Under the pieces are notes generated by a model, which ran no database searches, was not told the DNA's origin, and saw only the letters and a list, made by a program, of their open reading frames with translations. Below, piece by piece: positions 35,349-44,111 of a stretch of 44,166 nt of DNA. Where the stretch lies: the NCBI RefSeq assembly GCF_009765215.1, contig NZ_VLNV01000013.1:1-44166 (forward strand), in the 5' to 3' direction. Made by a program: the position numbers and the translations under genes. This DNA is from Lysobacter prati (GTDB lineage: Bacteria; Pseudomonadota; Gammaproteobacteria; Xanthomonadales; Xanthomonadaceae). Position 1 is the stretch's first letter, and every line of letters starts with the position of its first letter.

Positions 35349-36107
35349 TCAGTCGCGCGACTGCAGCTTCGACAACAGGCGCAGGAACTCGACGTACAGC
35401 CACACCAGGGTGACCATCAGTCCGAATGCGCCGTACCACTCCATGTGCTTCGGGGCGTTCTGTTCCACGCCGCTCTCGATCAAGTCGAAATCCAGCACCA
35501 GGTTGAGCGCCGCGATGACCACCACGAACAGGCTGAAGCCGATGCCGATCAGGCCGGACTCGTGGATGTAGGGCACGTTGATGCCGAACATGCCCAAGCC
35601 CATCGTCACAAGGTAGAGCAGGGCGATACCGCCGGTGGCCGCGACCACGCCGAGCTTGAAGTTTTCGGTTGCACGGATCAGGCCCGAGCGATAGGCGAAC
35701 AGCAGGGCGAACAGCGTGCCGATGGTCAGCATCACCGCCTGCAGCACGATGCCCTCGAAGCGGTGGTTGTACATCGCCGAGATCGCACCGAGAAAGAAGC
35801 CCTGGACCAGCGCGTACAGCGGCGCCGTCACCGGCGACCATTCCTTCTTGAACGTGGTGACCAGGGCCAGCACCAGGCCGCCGATGGCGCCGCCCCACAG
35901 GTAGGGACCTGCGCCCACCGCGCCGGCCGCAGTGAAGCCGATCTGGCTCCAGGCGAAGGTCGCGGTGATCACGCACAACAGCAACAGCAGCCCGGTCTTG
36001 TTGACCGTGCCGACCAGGGTCATGGCATCGCCGTCGCGGCGCACCACCGTGCCGCTGTGGAGGTCCAGAAACGTCGTGTCCTTGAGTGCCGGATTGCCGC
36101 TGCGCAT
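35349..36107 (-). CDS. Bax inhibitor-1 / YccA family membrane protein
   Basis: This 252-residue protein has a cytosolic start of about 45 residues and seven membrane helices. The family pattern includes APLYALVQGFFLGAISAMYNHRFEGIVLQA and a C-terminal D-containing helix (LVLDFDLIESG). Bacterial members such as YetJ are pH-sensitive calcium leak channels, and YccA modulates FtsH. Which applies here cannot be told from the sequence. The ATG at 36107 has AAGGGGAC as ribosome site. Its promoter must lie in the same 157 bases as that of the divergent tRNA cluster. Confidence 0.92.
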   Translation of the reverse strand: MRSGNPALKDTTFLDLHSGTVVRRDGDAMTLVGTVNKTGLLLLLCVITATFAWSQIGFTAAGAVGAGPYLWGGAIGGLVLALVTTFKKEWSPVTAPLYALVQGFFLGAISAMYNHRFEGIVLQAVMLTIGTLFALLFAYRSGLIRATENFKLGVVAATGGIALLYLVTMGLGMFGINVPYIHESGLIGIGFSLFVVVIAALNLVLDFDLIESGVEQNAPKHMEWYGAFGLMVTLVWLYVEFLRLLSKLQSRD

Positions 36108-36191
36108 GCGTGTCCCCTTGTTTCGATTCGATGGAATGTGAACGGGGCGAGCATACACGCAGCGATGGTGGCGGTTGGAGGCATTGCCTCG

Positions 36192-36220
36192 TTGACACGG
36201 AGGCGTCGTCCGCCCAAACT
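36192..36220 (+). promoter_or_regulatory. Promoter of the tRNA cluster
   Basis: A perfect -35 TTGACA (36192-36197) is followed after 17 bases by CAAACT (36215-36220) and a GC-rich discriminator, as is common for stable-RNA promoters under stringent control. tRNA-Pro begins 44 bases later. The -10 is a poor match. Confidence 0.5.
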
Positions 36221-36264
36221 AGCCGGCCTTTCGCGGCGTTGGCGCGCAACGAAAGTCCGGGACT

Positions 36265-36341
36265 CGGGGTATAGCTCAGCCTGGTAGAGCGCCAGCTTTG
36301 GGAGCTGGATGTCGTGGGTTCGAATCCCTCTGCCCCGACCA
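36265..36341 (+). tRNA. tRNA-Pro (TGG)
   Basis: The 77-base cloverleaf has acceptor CGGGGTA/TGCCCCG, anticodon arm CCAGC-TTTGGGA-GCTGG with anticodon TGG, T arm with GGTTCGAATCC, and encoded CCA. First of five tRNAs. Confidence 0.97.
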
Positions 36342-36408
36342 TCCGCCAAGTGCTCGACCGAAGCTTTTGCCGAGTGTCAGTTGAAGTGTCAGTTAAGATG
36401 CGACGCTG

Positions 36409-36485
36409 GCGCCCGTAGCTCAACCGGATAGAGCACCGGCCTTCTAAGCCGGTGGTTGTGGGTTCGAGTCCCGCCGGGCGCGCCA
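36409..36485 (+). tRNA. tRNA-Arg (TCT)
   Basis: The 77-base cloverleaf has acceptor GCGCCCG/CGGGCGC, anticodon arm CCGGC-CTTCTAA-GCCGG with anticodon TCT, and encoded CCA. The spacer before it carries the direct repeat AGTGTCAGTT twice. Confidence 0.97.
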
Positions 36486-36535
36486 AACAATCGGGTCAGG
36501 CACTTGTGCCAGAAACCCGCGAAAACAAGCTTTAT

Positions 36536-36613
36536 GGTGGCTGTAGCTCAGTTGGTTAGAGTACTGGATTGTGATTCCAGATGTCGGGGGTTCGAGTCCC
36601 CTCAGCCACCCCA
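36536..36613 (+). tRNA. tRNA-His (GTG)
   Basis: Acceptor GTGGCTG/CAGCCAC with the extra G-1 at 36536 opposite discriminator C, as histidine tRNAs require. The anticodon arm is CTGGA-TTGTGAT-TCCAG with anticodon GTG, and CCA is encoded. Confidence 0.97.
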
Positions 36614-36631
36614 TATTGTTGTGAAGTGATG

Positions 36632-36660
36632 TTGGCGAGATCGATTTTTGTTGTTATGAT
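36632..36660 (+). promoter_or_regulatory. Internal promoter before tRNA-Lys
   Basis: TTGGCG (36632-36637), a 17-base AT-rich spacer and TATGAT (36655-36660) precede tRNA-Lys by 18 bases. This suggests tRNA-Lys can be expressed apart from the three upstream tRNAs. Confidence 0.55.
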
Positions 36661-36678
36661 TTCGCACCTAGTTGTTCC

Positions 36679-36754
36679 GGGCCGTTAGCTCAGTTGGTAG
36701 AGCAGTTGACTCTTAATCAATAGGTCCAAGGTTCGAATCCTTGACGGCCCACCA
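36679..36754 (+). tRNA. tRNA-Lys (CTT)
   Basis: The 76-base cloverleaf has acceptor GGGCCGT/ACGGCCC, anticodon arm GTTGA-CTCTTAA-TCAAT with anticodon CTT, and encoded CCA. A strong terminator follows eight bases later. Confidence 0.97.
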
Positions 36755-36761
36755 ATCCCGG

Positions 36762-36797
36762 AAAAGCACCTGGCAACCCCAGGTGCTTTTTTCTTTT
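36762..36797 (+). terminator. Rho-independent terminator after tRNA-Lys
   Basis: A 12-bp stem (AAAAGCACCTGG, loop CAACC) runs into TTTTTTCTTTT. It separates tRNA-Lys from tRNA-Leu, which must therefore have its own promoter; TAGAAT at 36811-36816 is a candidate -10. Confidence 0.93.
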
Positions 36798-36850
36798 CAG
36801 GCCCCGGGCCTAGAATGCCGCCGCGACGGTCTCGTCTCCGGGCTGGCCGA

Positions 36851-36935
36851 GCGAAAGTGGCGGAATTGGTAGACGCCCTGGATTTAGGTTCCAGTGCCGC
36901 AAGGCGTGCGGGTTCGAGTCCCGCCTTTCGCACCA
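36851..36935 (+). tRNA. tRNA-Leu (TAG)
   Basis: This 85-base class II tRNA has acceptor GCGAAAG/CTTTCGC, anticodon arm CTGGA-TTTAGGT-TCCAG with anticodon TAG, a long variable arm (TGCCGCAAGGCGT) and encoded CCA. Confidence 0.97.
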
Positions 36936-37072
36936 GCCTGCCGTACCGGCAGGCTGTCATTGCAACTGAGCGAGCGCTCGCGAGTGGTCGCCTCAACGAA
37001 CCAAGGCTTCTGCCGCCCCTTGCCTGCCGGCAGGCTGCCAGTGCAGTGAGCGAGCGCTCGCGAGTAGCCACC
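36936..37072. repeat. Duplicated hairpin-plus-palindrome element
   Basis: Two copies (about 36936-36992 and 37022-37072, offset 86 bases) each contain a GCCTGCCG...CGGCAGGC hairpin and, some 20 bases later, the 12-bp palindrome GCGAGCGCTCGC in a conserved context. The first hairpin directly abuts tRNA-Leu and may end its transcript. The rest of the 347-base gap before tig, 37073-37282, shows no gene. Confidence 0.75.
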
Positions 37073-37282
37073 CTGACGGGACTGGCTTTGACGTCCGGGC
37101 CGCCCCCCGTCCGGCCCCCAAACGTCCCTCTCCCTGAATCCGTCACCACGCTGGCGGCGCGGCCCGTAATCGGCGAAACTATTCCGTTCCGCTGGCCGGC
37201 GGGCTCGTTTTCGCTGCGGCCGCGGTCGGACAAGATCATCAACATCGTGCCGTGGCTGGTCGCCGCGGTGGCAGGAGTGGAT

Positions 37283-38578
37283 ATGCAAGTTTCGGTCGAA
37301 TCGCTCGGCAACCTCGAACGTCGTATGACTTTCAGCCTCCCGGCGGATCGCCTGGAAGCCGTGGTCGGCGGCCGCCTGCGCGAGATCTCGCGCGGCGCCA
37401 AGATCAAGGGTTTCCGCCCGGGCAAGATCCCCGCGAAGGTGATCGAGCAGCGCTTCGGCGCCCAGGTCCGCGCCGAGGTTCTCGACGGCCTGCTGCGCGA
37501 GGGCTTCACCAATGCCGTGCGCGAGCAGTCGCTGCAGATCGCCGGCAACCCGCAGATCGTCCCGGCCGCGGACGCAGAGCTGGCCTACGTGGCCACCTTC
37601 GAAGTGGTGCCGGACTTTGGTGACATCGACGTCGCCACACTCAACGTCATCCGTCATACCGCCGAAGTCAGCGATGCCGACATCGACGCGATGATCGAGA
37701 ACCTGCGCATGCAGCGCCGCAGCTGGAATGCGGTCGAGCGTGAAGCCGCCACTGGCGACGCGGTCGAGATCGAAACCTGGTCGCAGGCTGGCGACGAGCG
37801 CCTGCCCGCCGAGGGCGTCGAGCGCGGTGCCACGATCATCGGTTCGGCTTCCATGCTGCCGGCGATCGAGTCGGCCCTGGTCGGCCTCAAGGCTGGCGAG
37901 GAAAAGGTTGCCGAGATCGAGTTCCCGGCCGAATGGCGCGTGCCGCAGTTCGCCGGCCGCACGGTCCAGGTCCACCTGAAGGCGACCAAGGTTTCCGAGC
38001 CGGTGCTGCCGGACGTCGACTTTGCCTTCATCAAGAGCTTCGGCGTGCGCAGCGGCGACGCGGAGCAGTTCCGCGCCGACATCCGCAGCAACCTGGAGCG
38101 CGAGCTCAAGGGTGCGCTGATGACGCGCCTGCGTCGTGAAGTCGGCGAGCAGCTCATTGCCGCCTACTCGCACGTCGAAATGCCGCCGAAGCTGGTCGAA
38201 GGGGAGGCCCGCGACATGGCCCGCCAGACCATCGAGCAGGCCCGTCGCCAGGGCCGTGCCATCGGCGAGATCCCGGCCGACGCCCATATGGGCTTCATGG
38301 ACGCCGCACGCAAGCGCGTGCTGGTCGGCCTGATCGTCGGCGAGATCGCTCGCCGCAATGAGCTGCGCCTGGAACCCAAGCGCGTCACCGAGACCCTGCA
38401 GCTGATCGCCTCGACCTACGAGGAACCGCAGCAGGTGATCGAGCTGTACCGTAACGACGCCCAGCTGATGTCGGGCCTGCAGGCTCGCGTGATGGAAGAG
38501 CAGGTGATCGACTGGATCGCCGAGCGCGCCCAGCACAACGAGCAGCCGATGTCGTTCAACGAGGCGATCCGCCAGTAA
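37283..38578 (+). CDS. tig: Trigger factor
   Basis: Trigger factor is the ribosome-bound chaperone and prolyl isomerase that meets nascent chains. The 431-residue protein has the N-terminal ribosome-binding domain with the signature GFRPGKIP (the E. coli GFRxGK motif). A central FKBP-like isomerase domain follows (about 155-245, [14 protein letters not shown]...), then the helical C-terminal chaperone domain. Length is normal. The ATG at 37283 follows GCAGGAG; the frame is open much further upstream, even through tRNA-Leu, and that part is not coding. It heads the tig-clpP-clpX-lon block. Confidence 0.97.
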   Translation: MQVSVESLGNLERRMTFSLPADRLEAVVGGRLREISRGAKIKGFRPGKIPAKVIEQRFGAQVRAEVLDGLLREGFTNAVREQSLQIAGNPQIVPAADAELAYVATFEVVPDFGDIDVATLNVIRHTAEVSDADIDAMIENLRMQRRSWNAVEREAATGDAVEIETWSQAGDERLPAEGVERGATIIGSASMLPAIESALVGLKAGEEKVAEIEFPAEWRVPQFAGRTVQVHLKATKVSEPVLPDVDFAFIKSFGVRSGDAEQFRADIRSNLERELKGALMTRLRREVGEQLIAAYSHVEMPPKLVEGEARDMARQTIEQARRQGRAIGEIPADAHMGFMDAARKRVLVGLIVGEIARRNELRLEPKRVTETLQLIASTYEEPQQVIELYRNDAQLMSGLQARVMEEQVIDWIAERAQHNEQPMSFNEAIRQ

Positions 38579-38656
38579 CCGCTGCGCCCGGCGCCACGAC
38601 GACGGCACCGCCACGGTGCGGTCCGTCGTGGTCGACGGGCGGTGGCGTGCGTGCCC

Positions 38657-38685
38657 CTTGCGCTCCGGTCCGGTTGGCCCCAATT
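38657..38685 (+). promoter_or_regulatory. Candidate sigma-32 heat-shock promoter of clpP
   Basis: CTTGCG (38657-38662), 15 bases, CCCCAATT (38678-38685) fits the sigma-32 consensus CTTGAA / CCCCATnT. The predicted start is about 50 bases before the clpP ATG. The promoter before lon has the same spacing. Confidence 0.6.
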
Positions 38686-38743
38686 TGACCGTACTACGCT
38701 TCCAGTTAGCGCCCAATCCCAGACCCAAGGTGCCGTTGAATCC

Positions 38744-39370
38744 ATGGACAACCTGACCCGAGCTTTGAACCTCGTCCCGATGGTGGTCGAACAGACCAGC
38801 CGTGGCGAGCGTGCCTACGACATCTATTCGCGCCTGCTCAAAGAGCGCGTGATCTTCCTGGTCGGCGGCGTTGATGACCATGTCGCCAACGTGATCGTGG
38901 CGCAGATGCTGTTCCTCGAGGCCGAAAACCCCGAGAAGGACATCAGCCTGTACATCAACTCGCCCGGTGGCGTGGTTACCGCCGGCCTGGCGATCTACGA
39001 CACCATGCAGTACATCAAGCCGGACGTGAGCACCATCTGCGTCGGCCAGGCCGCCTCGATGGGCGCGCTGCTGCTGGCGGCCGGTGCCAAGGGCAAGCGC
39101 TACGCGCTGCCCAATTCGCGGATGATGATCCATCAGCCGCTGGGCGGCTTCCAGGGCCAGGCCACGGACATCGACATCCACGCCCGCGAGATCCTGACCC
39201 TGCGCCAGCGCCTCAACGAGATCCTCGCCAAGCACACCGGCCAGGCCCTTGAGACCATCGCGCGCGACACCGAGCGCGACAACTTCAAGAGCGCCGAGGC
39301 CGCCCGCGAGTACGGTCTGGTCGACCAGGTGCTGGAACGGCGCCCGGAAGACTCGATCCAGACGACCTGA
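38744..39370 (+). CDS. clpP: ATP-dependent Clp protease proteolytic subunit
   Basis: ClpP forms the tetradecameric serine-protease barrel that works with ClpX or ClpA. The 208-residue chain has the triad S105 (GQAASMGA), H130 (MMIHQP) and D179, with spacing identical to E. coli S111/H136/D185. A short N-terminal propeptide, [14 protein letters not shown], precedes the mature fold. Upstream is a sigma-32-like promoter. clpX follows after 173 bases containing a hairpin, so the two may be separately adjusted. Confidence 0.98.
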   Translation: MDNLTRALNLVPMVVEQTSRGERAYDIYSRLLKERVIFLVGGVDDHVANVIVAQMLFLEAENPEKDISLYINSPGGVVTAGLAIYDTMQYIKPDVSTICVGQAASMGALLLAAGAKGKRYALPNSRMMIHQPLGGFQGQATDIDIHAREILTLRQRLNEILAKHTGQALETIARDTERDNFKSAEAAREYGLVDQVLERRPEDSIQTT

Positions 39371-39426
39371 GACAACCCTCTGAGTCCGTCCAGGTCCTTG
39401 ATCCAGCAACCATTTAGGCCAACGAG

Positions 39427-39447
39427 CCGGCCCGCGAAGCGGGCCGG
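39427..39447 (+). terminator. Hairpin between clpP and clpX
   Basis: A perfect 9-bp stem, CCGGCCCGC-GAA-GCGGGCCGG, lies 57 bases after clpP. A weak T-rich stretch (TGTTATTCT) starts several bases later. It may attenuate read-through into clpX rather than stop it. Confidence 0.5.
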
Positions 39448-39543
39448 AGCGCTGTGTTATTCTCGGGCCGTAGCACCTGAACGCGTCCAGCCTTGGACGG
39501 GTTCTGACACGAGCACCACCAAAAGCACCACTTGGGCACAAGC

Positions 39544-40833
39544 ATGAGCGACGACCGACAGGGCCGCAGCACCGGCGACAGCAACAAGATTCTGTATTGC
39601 TCGTTCTGCGGGAAGAGCCAGCACGAGGTCCGCAAGCTGATTGCGGGCCCGAGCGTGTTCATCTGCGACGAGTGCGTCGAGCTGTGCAACGACATCATCC
39701 GCGAGGAACTCGAGGAGAAGGCGCAGTCGGCCCGCAGCCACCTGCCCAAGCCGCGCGAGATCCTCGAGGTGCTCGACCAGTACGTGATCGGCCAGACGCG
39801 CGCCAAGCGCACGCTCGCGGTCGCCGTGTACAACCATTACAAGCGCATCGAGAGCCGTCAGAAGAACGACGACGTCGAGCTCGCCAAGTCGAACATCCTG
39901 CTGGTCGGTCCGACCGGTTCGGGCAAGACGCTGCTGGCCGAAACGCTGGCGCGCCTGCTCAACGTACCGTTCACGATCGCCGATGCGACCACGCTGACCG
40001 AAGCCGGCTATGTCGGCGAGGACGTGGAAAACATCATCCAGAAGCTGCTGCAGAAGTGCGACTACGACGTCGAGAAGGCGCAGCAGGGCATCGTCTACAT
40101 CGACGAGATCGACAAGATCTCGCGTAAGAGCGACAACCCGTCGATCACCCGCGACGTGTCCGGCGAAGGCGTGCAGCAGGCGCTGCTCAAGCTGATCGAA
40201 GGCACCGTCGCCAGCGTGCCGCCGCAGGGCGGTCGCAAGCATCCGCAGCAGGAATTCCTGCAGGTCGACACGCGCAACATCCTGTTCGTCGTCGGCGGTG
40301 CGTTCGCCGGCCTGGACAAGATCATCCAGCAGCGCAGCACCGAGGCCGGTGGCATCGGTTTCGGCGCCAAGGTCAAGAGCAGCGAGCGCAAGTCCGACAT
40401 CGGCAAGTTGCTGGCCGACGTCGAGCCGGAAGACCTGATCAAGTTCGGCCTGATCCCCGAGTTCGTCGGCCGCCTGCCGGTGGTCGCAACGCTCGAGGAG
40501 CTCGACGAGCCGGCGCTGGTCAAGATTCTGACCGAGCCGAAGAACGCGATCACCAAGCAGTTCAAGAAGCTGTTCGACATGGAAGGCGTGGAACTGGAGT
40601 TCCGCCCGGACGCCCTGGCCGCGATCGCCCGCAAGGCGCTCAAGCGCAAGACCGGTGCCCGTGGCCTGCGCACGATCGTCGAGTCGGTGCTGCTCGACAC
40701 CATGTACGAGCTGCCGTCGCTTGAGAACGTCAGCAAGGTCGTCGTCGACGAGTCCGTGATCGACCACAAGACCGAGCCGTACCTGATCTACCAGACGCCG
40801 CCGGCCGCTCCCAAGGTCGCCTCGGCAGACTGA
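39544..40833 (+). CDS. clpX: ATP-dependent Clp protease ATP-binding subunit ClpX
   Basis: ClpX unfolds tagged proteins and feeds them to ClpP. The 429-residue chain has the N-terminal zinc-binding domain with C19, C22, C41 and C44 (CSFC and CDEC). The AAA+ domain follows, with Walker A GPTGSGKT (122-129) and Walker [11 protein letters not shown]. The ClpP-contacting loop reads GGIGFGAKV. Length is normal. ATG 39544 is chosen; a TTG four codons upstream is in frame but less likely. The ribosome site is weak, which would fit translation linked to clpP expression. Confidence 0.98.
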   Translation: MSDDRQGRSTGDSNKILYCSFCGKSQHEVRKLIAGPSVFICDECVELCNDIIREELEEKAQSARSHLPKPREILEVLDQYVIGQTRAKRTLAVAVYNHYKRIESRQKNDDVELAKSNILLVGPTGSGKTLLAETLARLLNVPFTIADATTLTEAGYVGEDVENIIQKLLQKCDYDVEKAQQGIVYIDEIDKISRKSDNPSITRDVSGEGVQQALLKLIEGTVASVPPQGGRKHPQQEFLQVDTRNILFVVGGAFAGLDKIIQQRSTEAGGIGFGAKVKSSERKSDIGKLLADVEPEDLIKFGLIPEFVGRLPVVATLEELDEPALVKILTEPKNAITKQFKKLFDMEGVELEFRPDALAAIARKALKRKTGARGLRTIVESVLLDTMYELPSLENVSKVVVDESVIDHKTEPYLIYQTPPAAPKVASAD

Positions 40834-40865
40834 GCCGGCCCCTCCGCAGGAGGGTTGCCCGGCCC

Positions 40866-40887
40866 CTCCCGGCCGACCGGCCGGGAG
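40866..40887 (+). terminator. Hairpin after clpX
   Basis: A perfect 9-bp stem, CTCCCGGCC-GACC-GGCCGGGAG, lies 33 bases past the clpX stop. It has no T run but is very GC-rich. It precedes the AT-rich lon promoter region. Confidence 0.55.
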
Positions 40888-40973
40888 CCAGCGCCAATGT
40901 GCGCTTATTCAGTGCTAATTGCCTGATTAATAAGGATTAATTGTGACCGGCACGCAGCTTTCCCTGCGCGCCG

Positions 40974-41002
40974 CTTGCATCCTTTCTCGCGGACCCCCAT
41001 AA
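40974..41002 (+). promoter_or_regulatory. Candidate sigma-32 heat-shock promoter of lon
   Basis: CTTGCA (40974-40979), 15 bases, CCCCATAA (40995-41002) is close to the sigma-32 consensus. The predicted start gives a leader of about 70 bases. An AT-rich stretch with two GATTAAT copies (40925-40941) lies just upstream and could act as an UP element. Confidence 0.7.
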
Positions 41003-41079
41003 CCGTGGCCATGGGCTTTTGAAGCCCACCGATCCCTCGGGCGCAAGCCCGTCCACGCCTTATTCCGGAGTTCCCCCTC

Positions 41080-43512
41080 ATGTCTGACTCACCAGAACGC
41101 GAGACGCTGAGCCTGCCGGTGCTGCCGTTGCGCGACGTCGTCGTGTTCCCGCACATGGTGATCCCGCTCTTCGTCGGTCGTGACAAGTCCATCCATGCCC
41201 TGGACCAGGCCATGGAAGCCGACAAGCGCATCCTGCTGGTCGCCCAGAAGTCGGCCGAAACCGACGACCCGGGCGCCGCCGACCTGTACCAGATCGGCAC
41301 GCTGGCGCAGGTCCTGCAATTGCTCAAGCTGCCCGATGGCACCATCAAGGTGCTGGTCGAGGGCGTCTCGCGCGTCAACGTGCATGACGTCGTCGAAGCC
41401 GGTGGCGCGCTGACCGGCCAGGCCGAAGTCGTCGAGCCCGAGAACGATCGCGAAGAGCGCGAGATCGAAGCGATCGCGCGTTCGCTGATGGGTCTGTTCG
41501 AGCAGTACGTCAAGACCAATCGCAAGTTGCCGCCGGAACTGATGCAGACCCTGTCGGGCATCGACGAGCCCGGCCGCCTCGGCGACACGATCGCCGCACA
41601 CCTGGGCGTGCGTATCGGCGACAAGCAGAAGTTGTTGGAAACGCACGGCATCGGCACGCGCCTGGAACTGCTGGTCGGTCTTGTCGACGGCGAGATCGAC
41701 GTGCAGCAGCTGGAAAAGCGCATCCGCGGTCGCGTCAAGTCGCAGATGGAGAAGAGCCAGCGCGAGTACTACCTCAACGAGCAGATGAAGGCGATCCAGA
41801 AGGAGCTCGGCGAGATCGACGACGCGCCCAACGACATCGACGAACTGACCCGCAAGATCGCCGAAGCCGGCATGCCCAAGGCAGTCGAAACCAAGGCGAA
41901 GTCGGAGCTCAACAAGCTCAAGCAGATGTCGCCGATGTCTGCTGAGGCCGCGGTCGTGCGCAACTATCTCGACTGGCTGCTCGGCGTGCCGTGGAAGAAG
42001 CGCAGCAAGATCCGCAAGGACCTGAAGGCCGCGCAGGACGTGCTCGATGCCGATCATTTCGGCCTGGAGAAGGTCAAGGAACGCATCCTTGAATACCTGG
42101 CGGTGCAGTCGCGCGTGAAGCACATGAAGGGCGCGATCCTGTGCCTGGTCGGACCGCCGGGCGTGGGCAAGACCTCGCTGGGACAGTCGATCGCCAAGGC
42201 GACCAACCGCAAGTTCGTGCGCATGTCGCTCGGCGGCGTGCGTGACGAGGCCGAGATCCGTGGCCATCGCCGCACGTACGTCGGTTCGATGCCCGGCCGC
42301 ATCGTGCAGAACCTCAACAAGATCGGCAGCAAGAACCCGCTGTTCGTGCTCGACGAGATCGACAAGATGTCGATGGACTTCCGTGGCGATCCGTCGTCGG
42401 CGCTGCTGGAAGTGCTCGATCCGGAGCAGAACAACGCGTTCAACGACCACTACCTGGAAGTCGACCTCGACCTGTCGGAAGTGATGTTCGTGGCGACGTC
42501 GAACTCGCTCAACATCCCCGGCCCGCTGCTCGACCGCATGGAAGTGATCCGCATCCCGGGTTACACCGAGGAAGAAAAGCTCAACATCGCCATGCGTTAC
42601 CTGATGGCAAAGCAGATCAAGGCCAATGGCCTGAAGCCCGACGAGCTCAAGGTCGCCGAGAGTGCTGTGCGCGACATCGTGCGCTACTACACGCGCGAGT
42701 CCGGCGTGCGTAGCCTGGAGCGCGAGATCGCCAAGATCTGCCGCAAGGTGGTCAAGGAAATCGCGCTCGCCGGGCCGAAGGCGAAGAAGGCCAAGACCAC
42801 GGCAGTCAACGTCACCTCGAAGAACCTCGACAAGTACCTGGGCGTGCGCCGCTACGACTTCGGTCGCGCCGAGGAACAGAACGAGATTGGCCTGGTGACC
42901 GGCCTGGCCTGGACCGAAGTGGGCGGTGATCTGTTGCAGATCGAGACCACGCTGGTGCCGGGCAAGGGCCAGCTGCTGCTGACCGGCCAGCTTGGCGACG
43001 TCATGAAGGAATCGGCTTCGGCCGCGCTTTCGGTCGTGCGTGCACGCACCGAACGCCTCGGCATCGATCTGGATTTCCTGCAGAAGCAGGATGTCCACGT
43101 CCACGTGCCCGAGGGTGCCACGCCCAAGGACGGCCCCAGCGCGGGCATCGCCATGGCCACGGCCCTGGTTTCGATGCTGACCCGCAACCCGGTCAAGGCC
43201 GACGTGGCGATGACCGGCGAGATCACCCTGCGCGGTCGCGTGCTGCCGATTGGCGGGCTCAAGGAAAAGCTGCTGGCGGCACTGCGTGGCGGCATCCGCA
43301 CCGTGATCATTCCGGACGAGAACCGAAAGGATCTCGTCGACCTGCCCAAGCCGGTGACACAGGGCATGAAGATCATTCCGGTGAAGTGGATCGACGAGGT
43401 GCTCGACATCGCCCTGGAACGCCCGCTGGCACCCGTGCCCGCATCGGGACAGGGTGAGGTACAGGTGCGCGAAGGCGCGGGCACCGCGACGCAGGCGGAC
43501 CTCAAGCACTGA
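41080..43512 (+). CDS. lon: ATP-dependent protease La (Lon)
   Basis: Lon degrades misfolded and regulatory proteins. The 810-residue LonA chain has the N-terminal substrate domain ([20 protein letters not shown]), a coiled-coil region (about 210-290), the AAA+ module with Walker A GPPGVGKT (358-365) and Walker [10 protein letters not shown], and the C-terminal protease domain. The catalytic dyad is S687 (PKDGPSAG) and K730 (GGLKEKLL), 43 residues apart as in E. coli S679/K722. The ATG has a GGAG site 10 bases upstream. Heat-shock control is suggested by the promoter at 40974. Confidence 0.98.
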   Translation: MSDSPERETLSLPVLPLRDVVVFPHMVIPLFVGRDKSIHALDQAMEADKRILLVAQKSAETDDPGAADLYQIGTLAQVLQLLKLPDGTIKVLVEGVSRVNVHDVVEAGGALTGQAEVVEPENDREEREIEAIARSLMGLFEQYVKTNRKLPPELMQTLSGIDEPGRLGDTIAAHLGVRIGDKQKLLETHGIGTRLELLVGLVDGEIDVQQLEKRIRGRVKSQMEKSQREYYLNEQMKAIQKELGEIDDAPNDIDELTRKIAEAGMPKAVETKAKSELNKLKQMSPMSAEAAVVRNYLDWLLGVPWKKRSKIRKDLKAAQDVLDADHFGLEKVKERILEYLAVQSRVKHMKGAILCLVGPPGVGKTSLGQSIAKATNRKFVRMSLGGVRDEAEIRGHRRTYVGSMPGRIVQNLNKIGSKNPLFVLDEIDKMSMDFRGDPSSALLEVLDPEQNNAFNDHYLEVDLDLSEVMFVATSNSLNIPGPLLDRMEVIRIPGYTEEEKLNIAMRYLMAKQIKANGLKPDELKVAESAVRDIVRYYTRESGVRSLEREIAKICRKVVKEIALAGPKAKKAKTTAVNVTSKNLDKYLGVRRYDFGRAEEQNEIGLVTGLAWTEVGGDLLQIETTLVPGKGQLLLTGQLGDVMKESASAALSVVRARTERLGIDLDFLQKQDVHVHVPEGATPKDGPSAGIAMATALVSMLTRNPVKADVAMTGEITLRGRVLPIGGLKEKLLAALRGGIRTVIIPDENRKDLVDLPKPVTQGMKIIPVKWIDEVLDIALERPLAPVPASGQGEVQVREGAGTATQADLKH

Positions 43513-43575
43513 ATGGTTGCAGTTTTTCCACTCTGTTGATCACGCTGGAAGCCGCGCCACAGCTAGCTTTCAGGC

Positions 43576-43604
43576 TTGCACCCCTAAAATGCCGCTGGTA
43601 TAAC
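43576..43604 (+). promoter_or_regulatory. Sigma-70 promoter of hupB
   Basis: TTGCAC (43576-43581), a 17-base spacer and TATAAC (43599-43604), with an extended -10 TG, form a strong vegetative promoter. The leader to the hupB ATG is about 107 bases. Confidence 0.7.
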
Positions 43605-43717
43605 GGCTGCGTCCGCGCAGATAGCTGATGAATTCAGCACTGCGCGGCACCAGTCGATCGGGCGCATGTCCCGATTATCAGAACATGCGGCAACATCCGC
43701 ACAGGGAGTCAAAACGA

Positions 43718-43990
43718 ATGAACAAGGCTGAGTTTGTTGGCGCCGTCGCCGAAGCTGCAGAGCTGTCCAAGACCGATGCCGCCAACGCCGTCGACGCCGT
43801 GATCAGCGTCGTCACCAAGGCGCTGAAGAAGGGCGACACGGTGACGCTGGTCGGCTTCGGCACGTTCCAGGTCCGCAAGCGCGCCGCCCGCCAGGGTCGC
43901 AATCCGAAGACCGGCGAGACGATCAAGATCAAGGCCTCGAAGAATCCTTCGTTCAAGGCTGGCAAGGCGCTCAAGGATGCCGTAAACTAA
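43718..43990 (+). CDS. hupB: DNA-binding protein HU-beta
   Basis: HU is a small nucleoid protein that bends DNA without strong sequence preference. The 90-residue chain begins [20 protein letters not shown] and has the conserved [13 protein letters not shown] arm start and GRNPKTGE. The beta-arm continues to [21 protein letters not shown]. Length is normal. AGGGAG precedes the ATG. It follows lon by 205 bases with its own promoter. tRNA-Val starts only 13 bases after the stop with no terminator between, so the two may share a transcript. Confidence 0.98.
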   Translation: MNKAEFVGAVAEAAELSKTDAANAVDAVISVVTKALKKGDTVTLVGFGTFQVRKRAARQGRNPKTGETIKIKASKNPSFKAGKALKDAVN

Positions 43991-44003
43991 GCGACTCGCA
44001 CGC

Positions 44004-44078
44004 GGGTGCTTAGCTCAGCGGTAGAGCGTCTCCTTTACACGGAGAGGGTCGGGGGTTCGAAACCCTCAGCACCCACCA
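44004..44078 (+). tRNA. tRNA-Val (TAC)
   Basis: The 75-base cloverleaf has acceptor GGGTGCT/AGCACCC, anticodon arm TCTCC-TTTACAC-GGAGA with anticodon TAC, T arm GGGGGTTCGAAACCCTC, and encoded CCA. Confidence 0.97.
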
Positions 44079-44111
44079 GATAAGCACCAGGCTGTGAACG
44101 TTTTCAAAAGT

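Noticed and set aside
36815-37282. N-terminal extension of trigger factor back through tRNA-Leu
   Set aside because: The frame is open but covers a tRNA and repeats; the conserved protein begins at 37283 after a good ribosome site.
36265-37282. Genomic island integrated at the tRNA cluster
   Set aside because: No integrase, no duplicated tRNA 3' end, and housekeeping genes continue on both sides.
36884-39541. An 885-codon minus-strand frame across tRNA-Leu, tig and clpP
   Set aside because: It runs antisense to three certain genes and shows no recognisable protein features.
41089-43509. An 806-codon minus-strand frame opposite lon
   Set aside because: Antisense shadow of lon; composition is dominated by H, R, L, V and Q with no motif.
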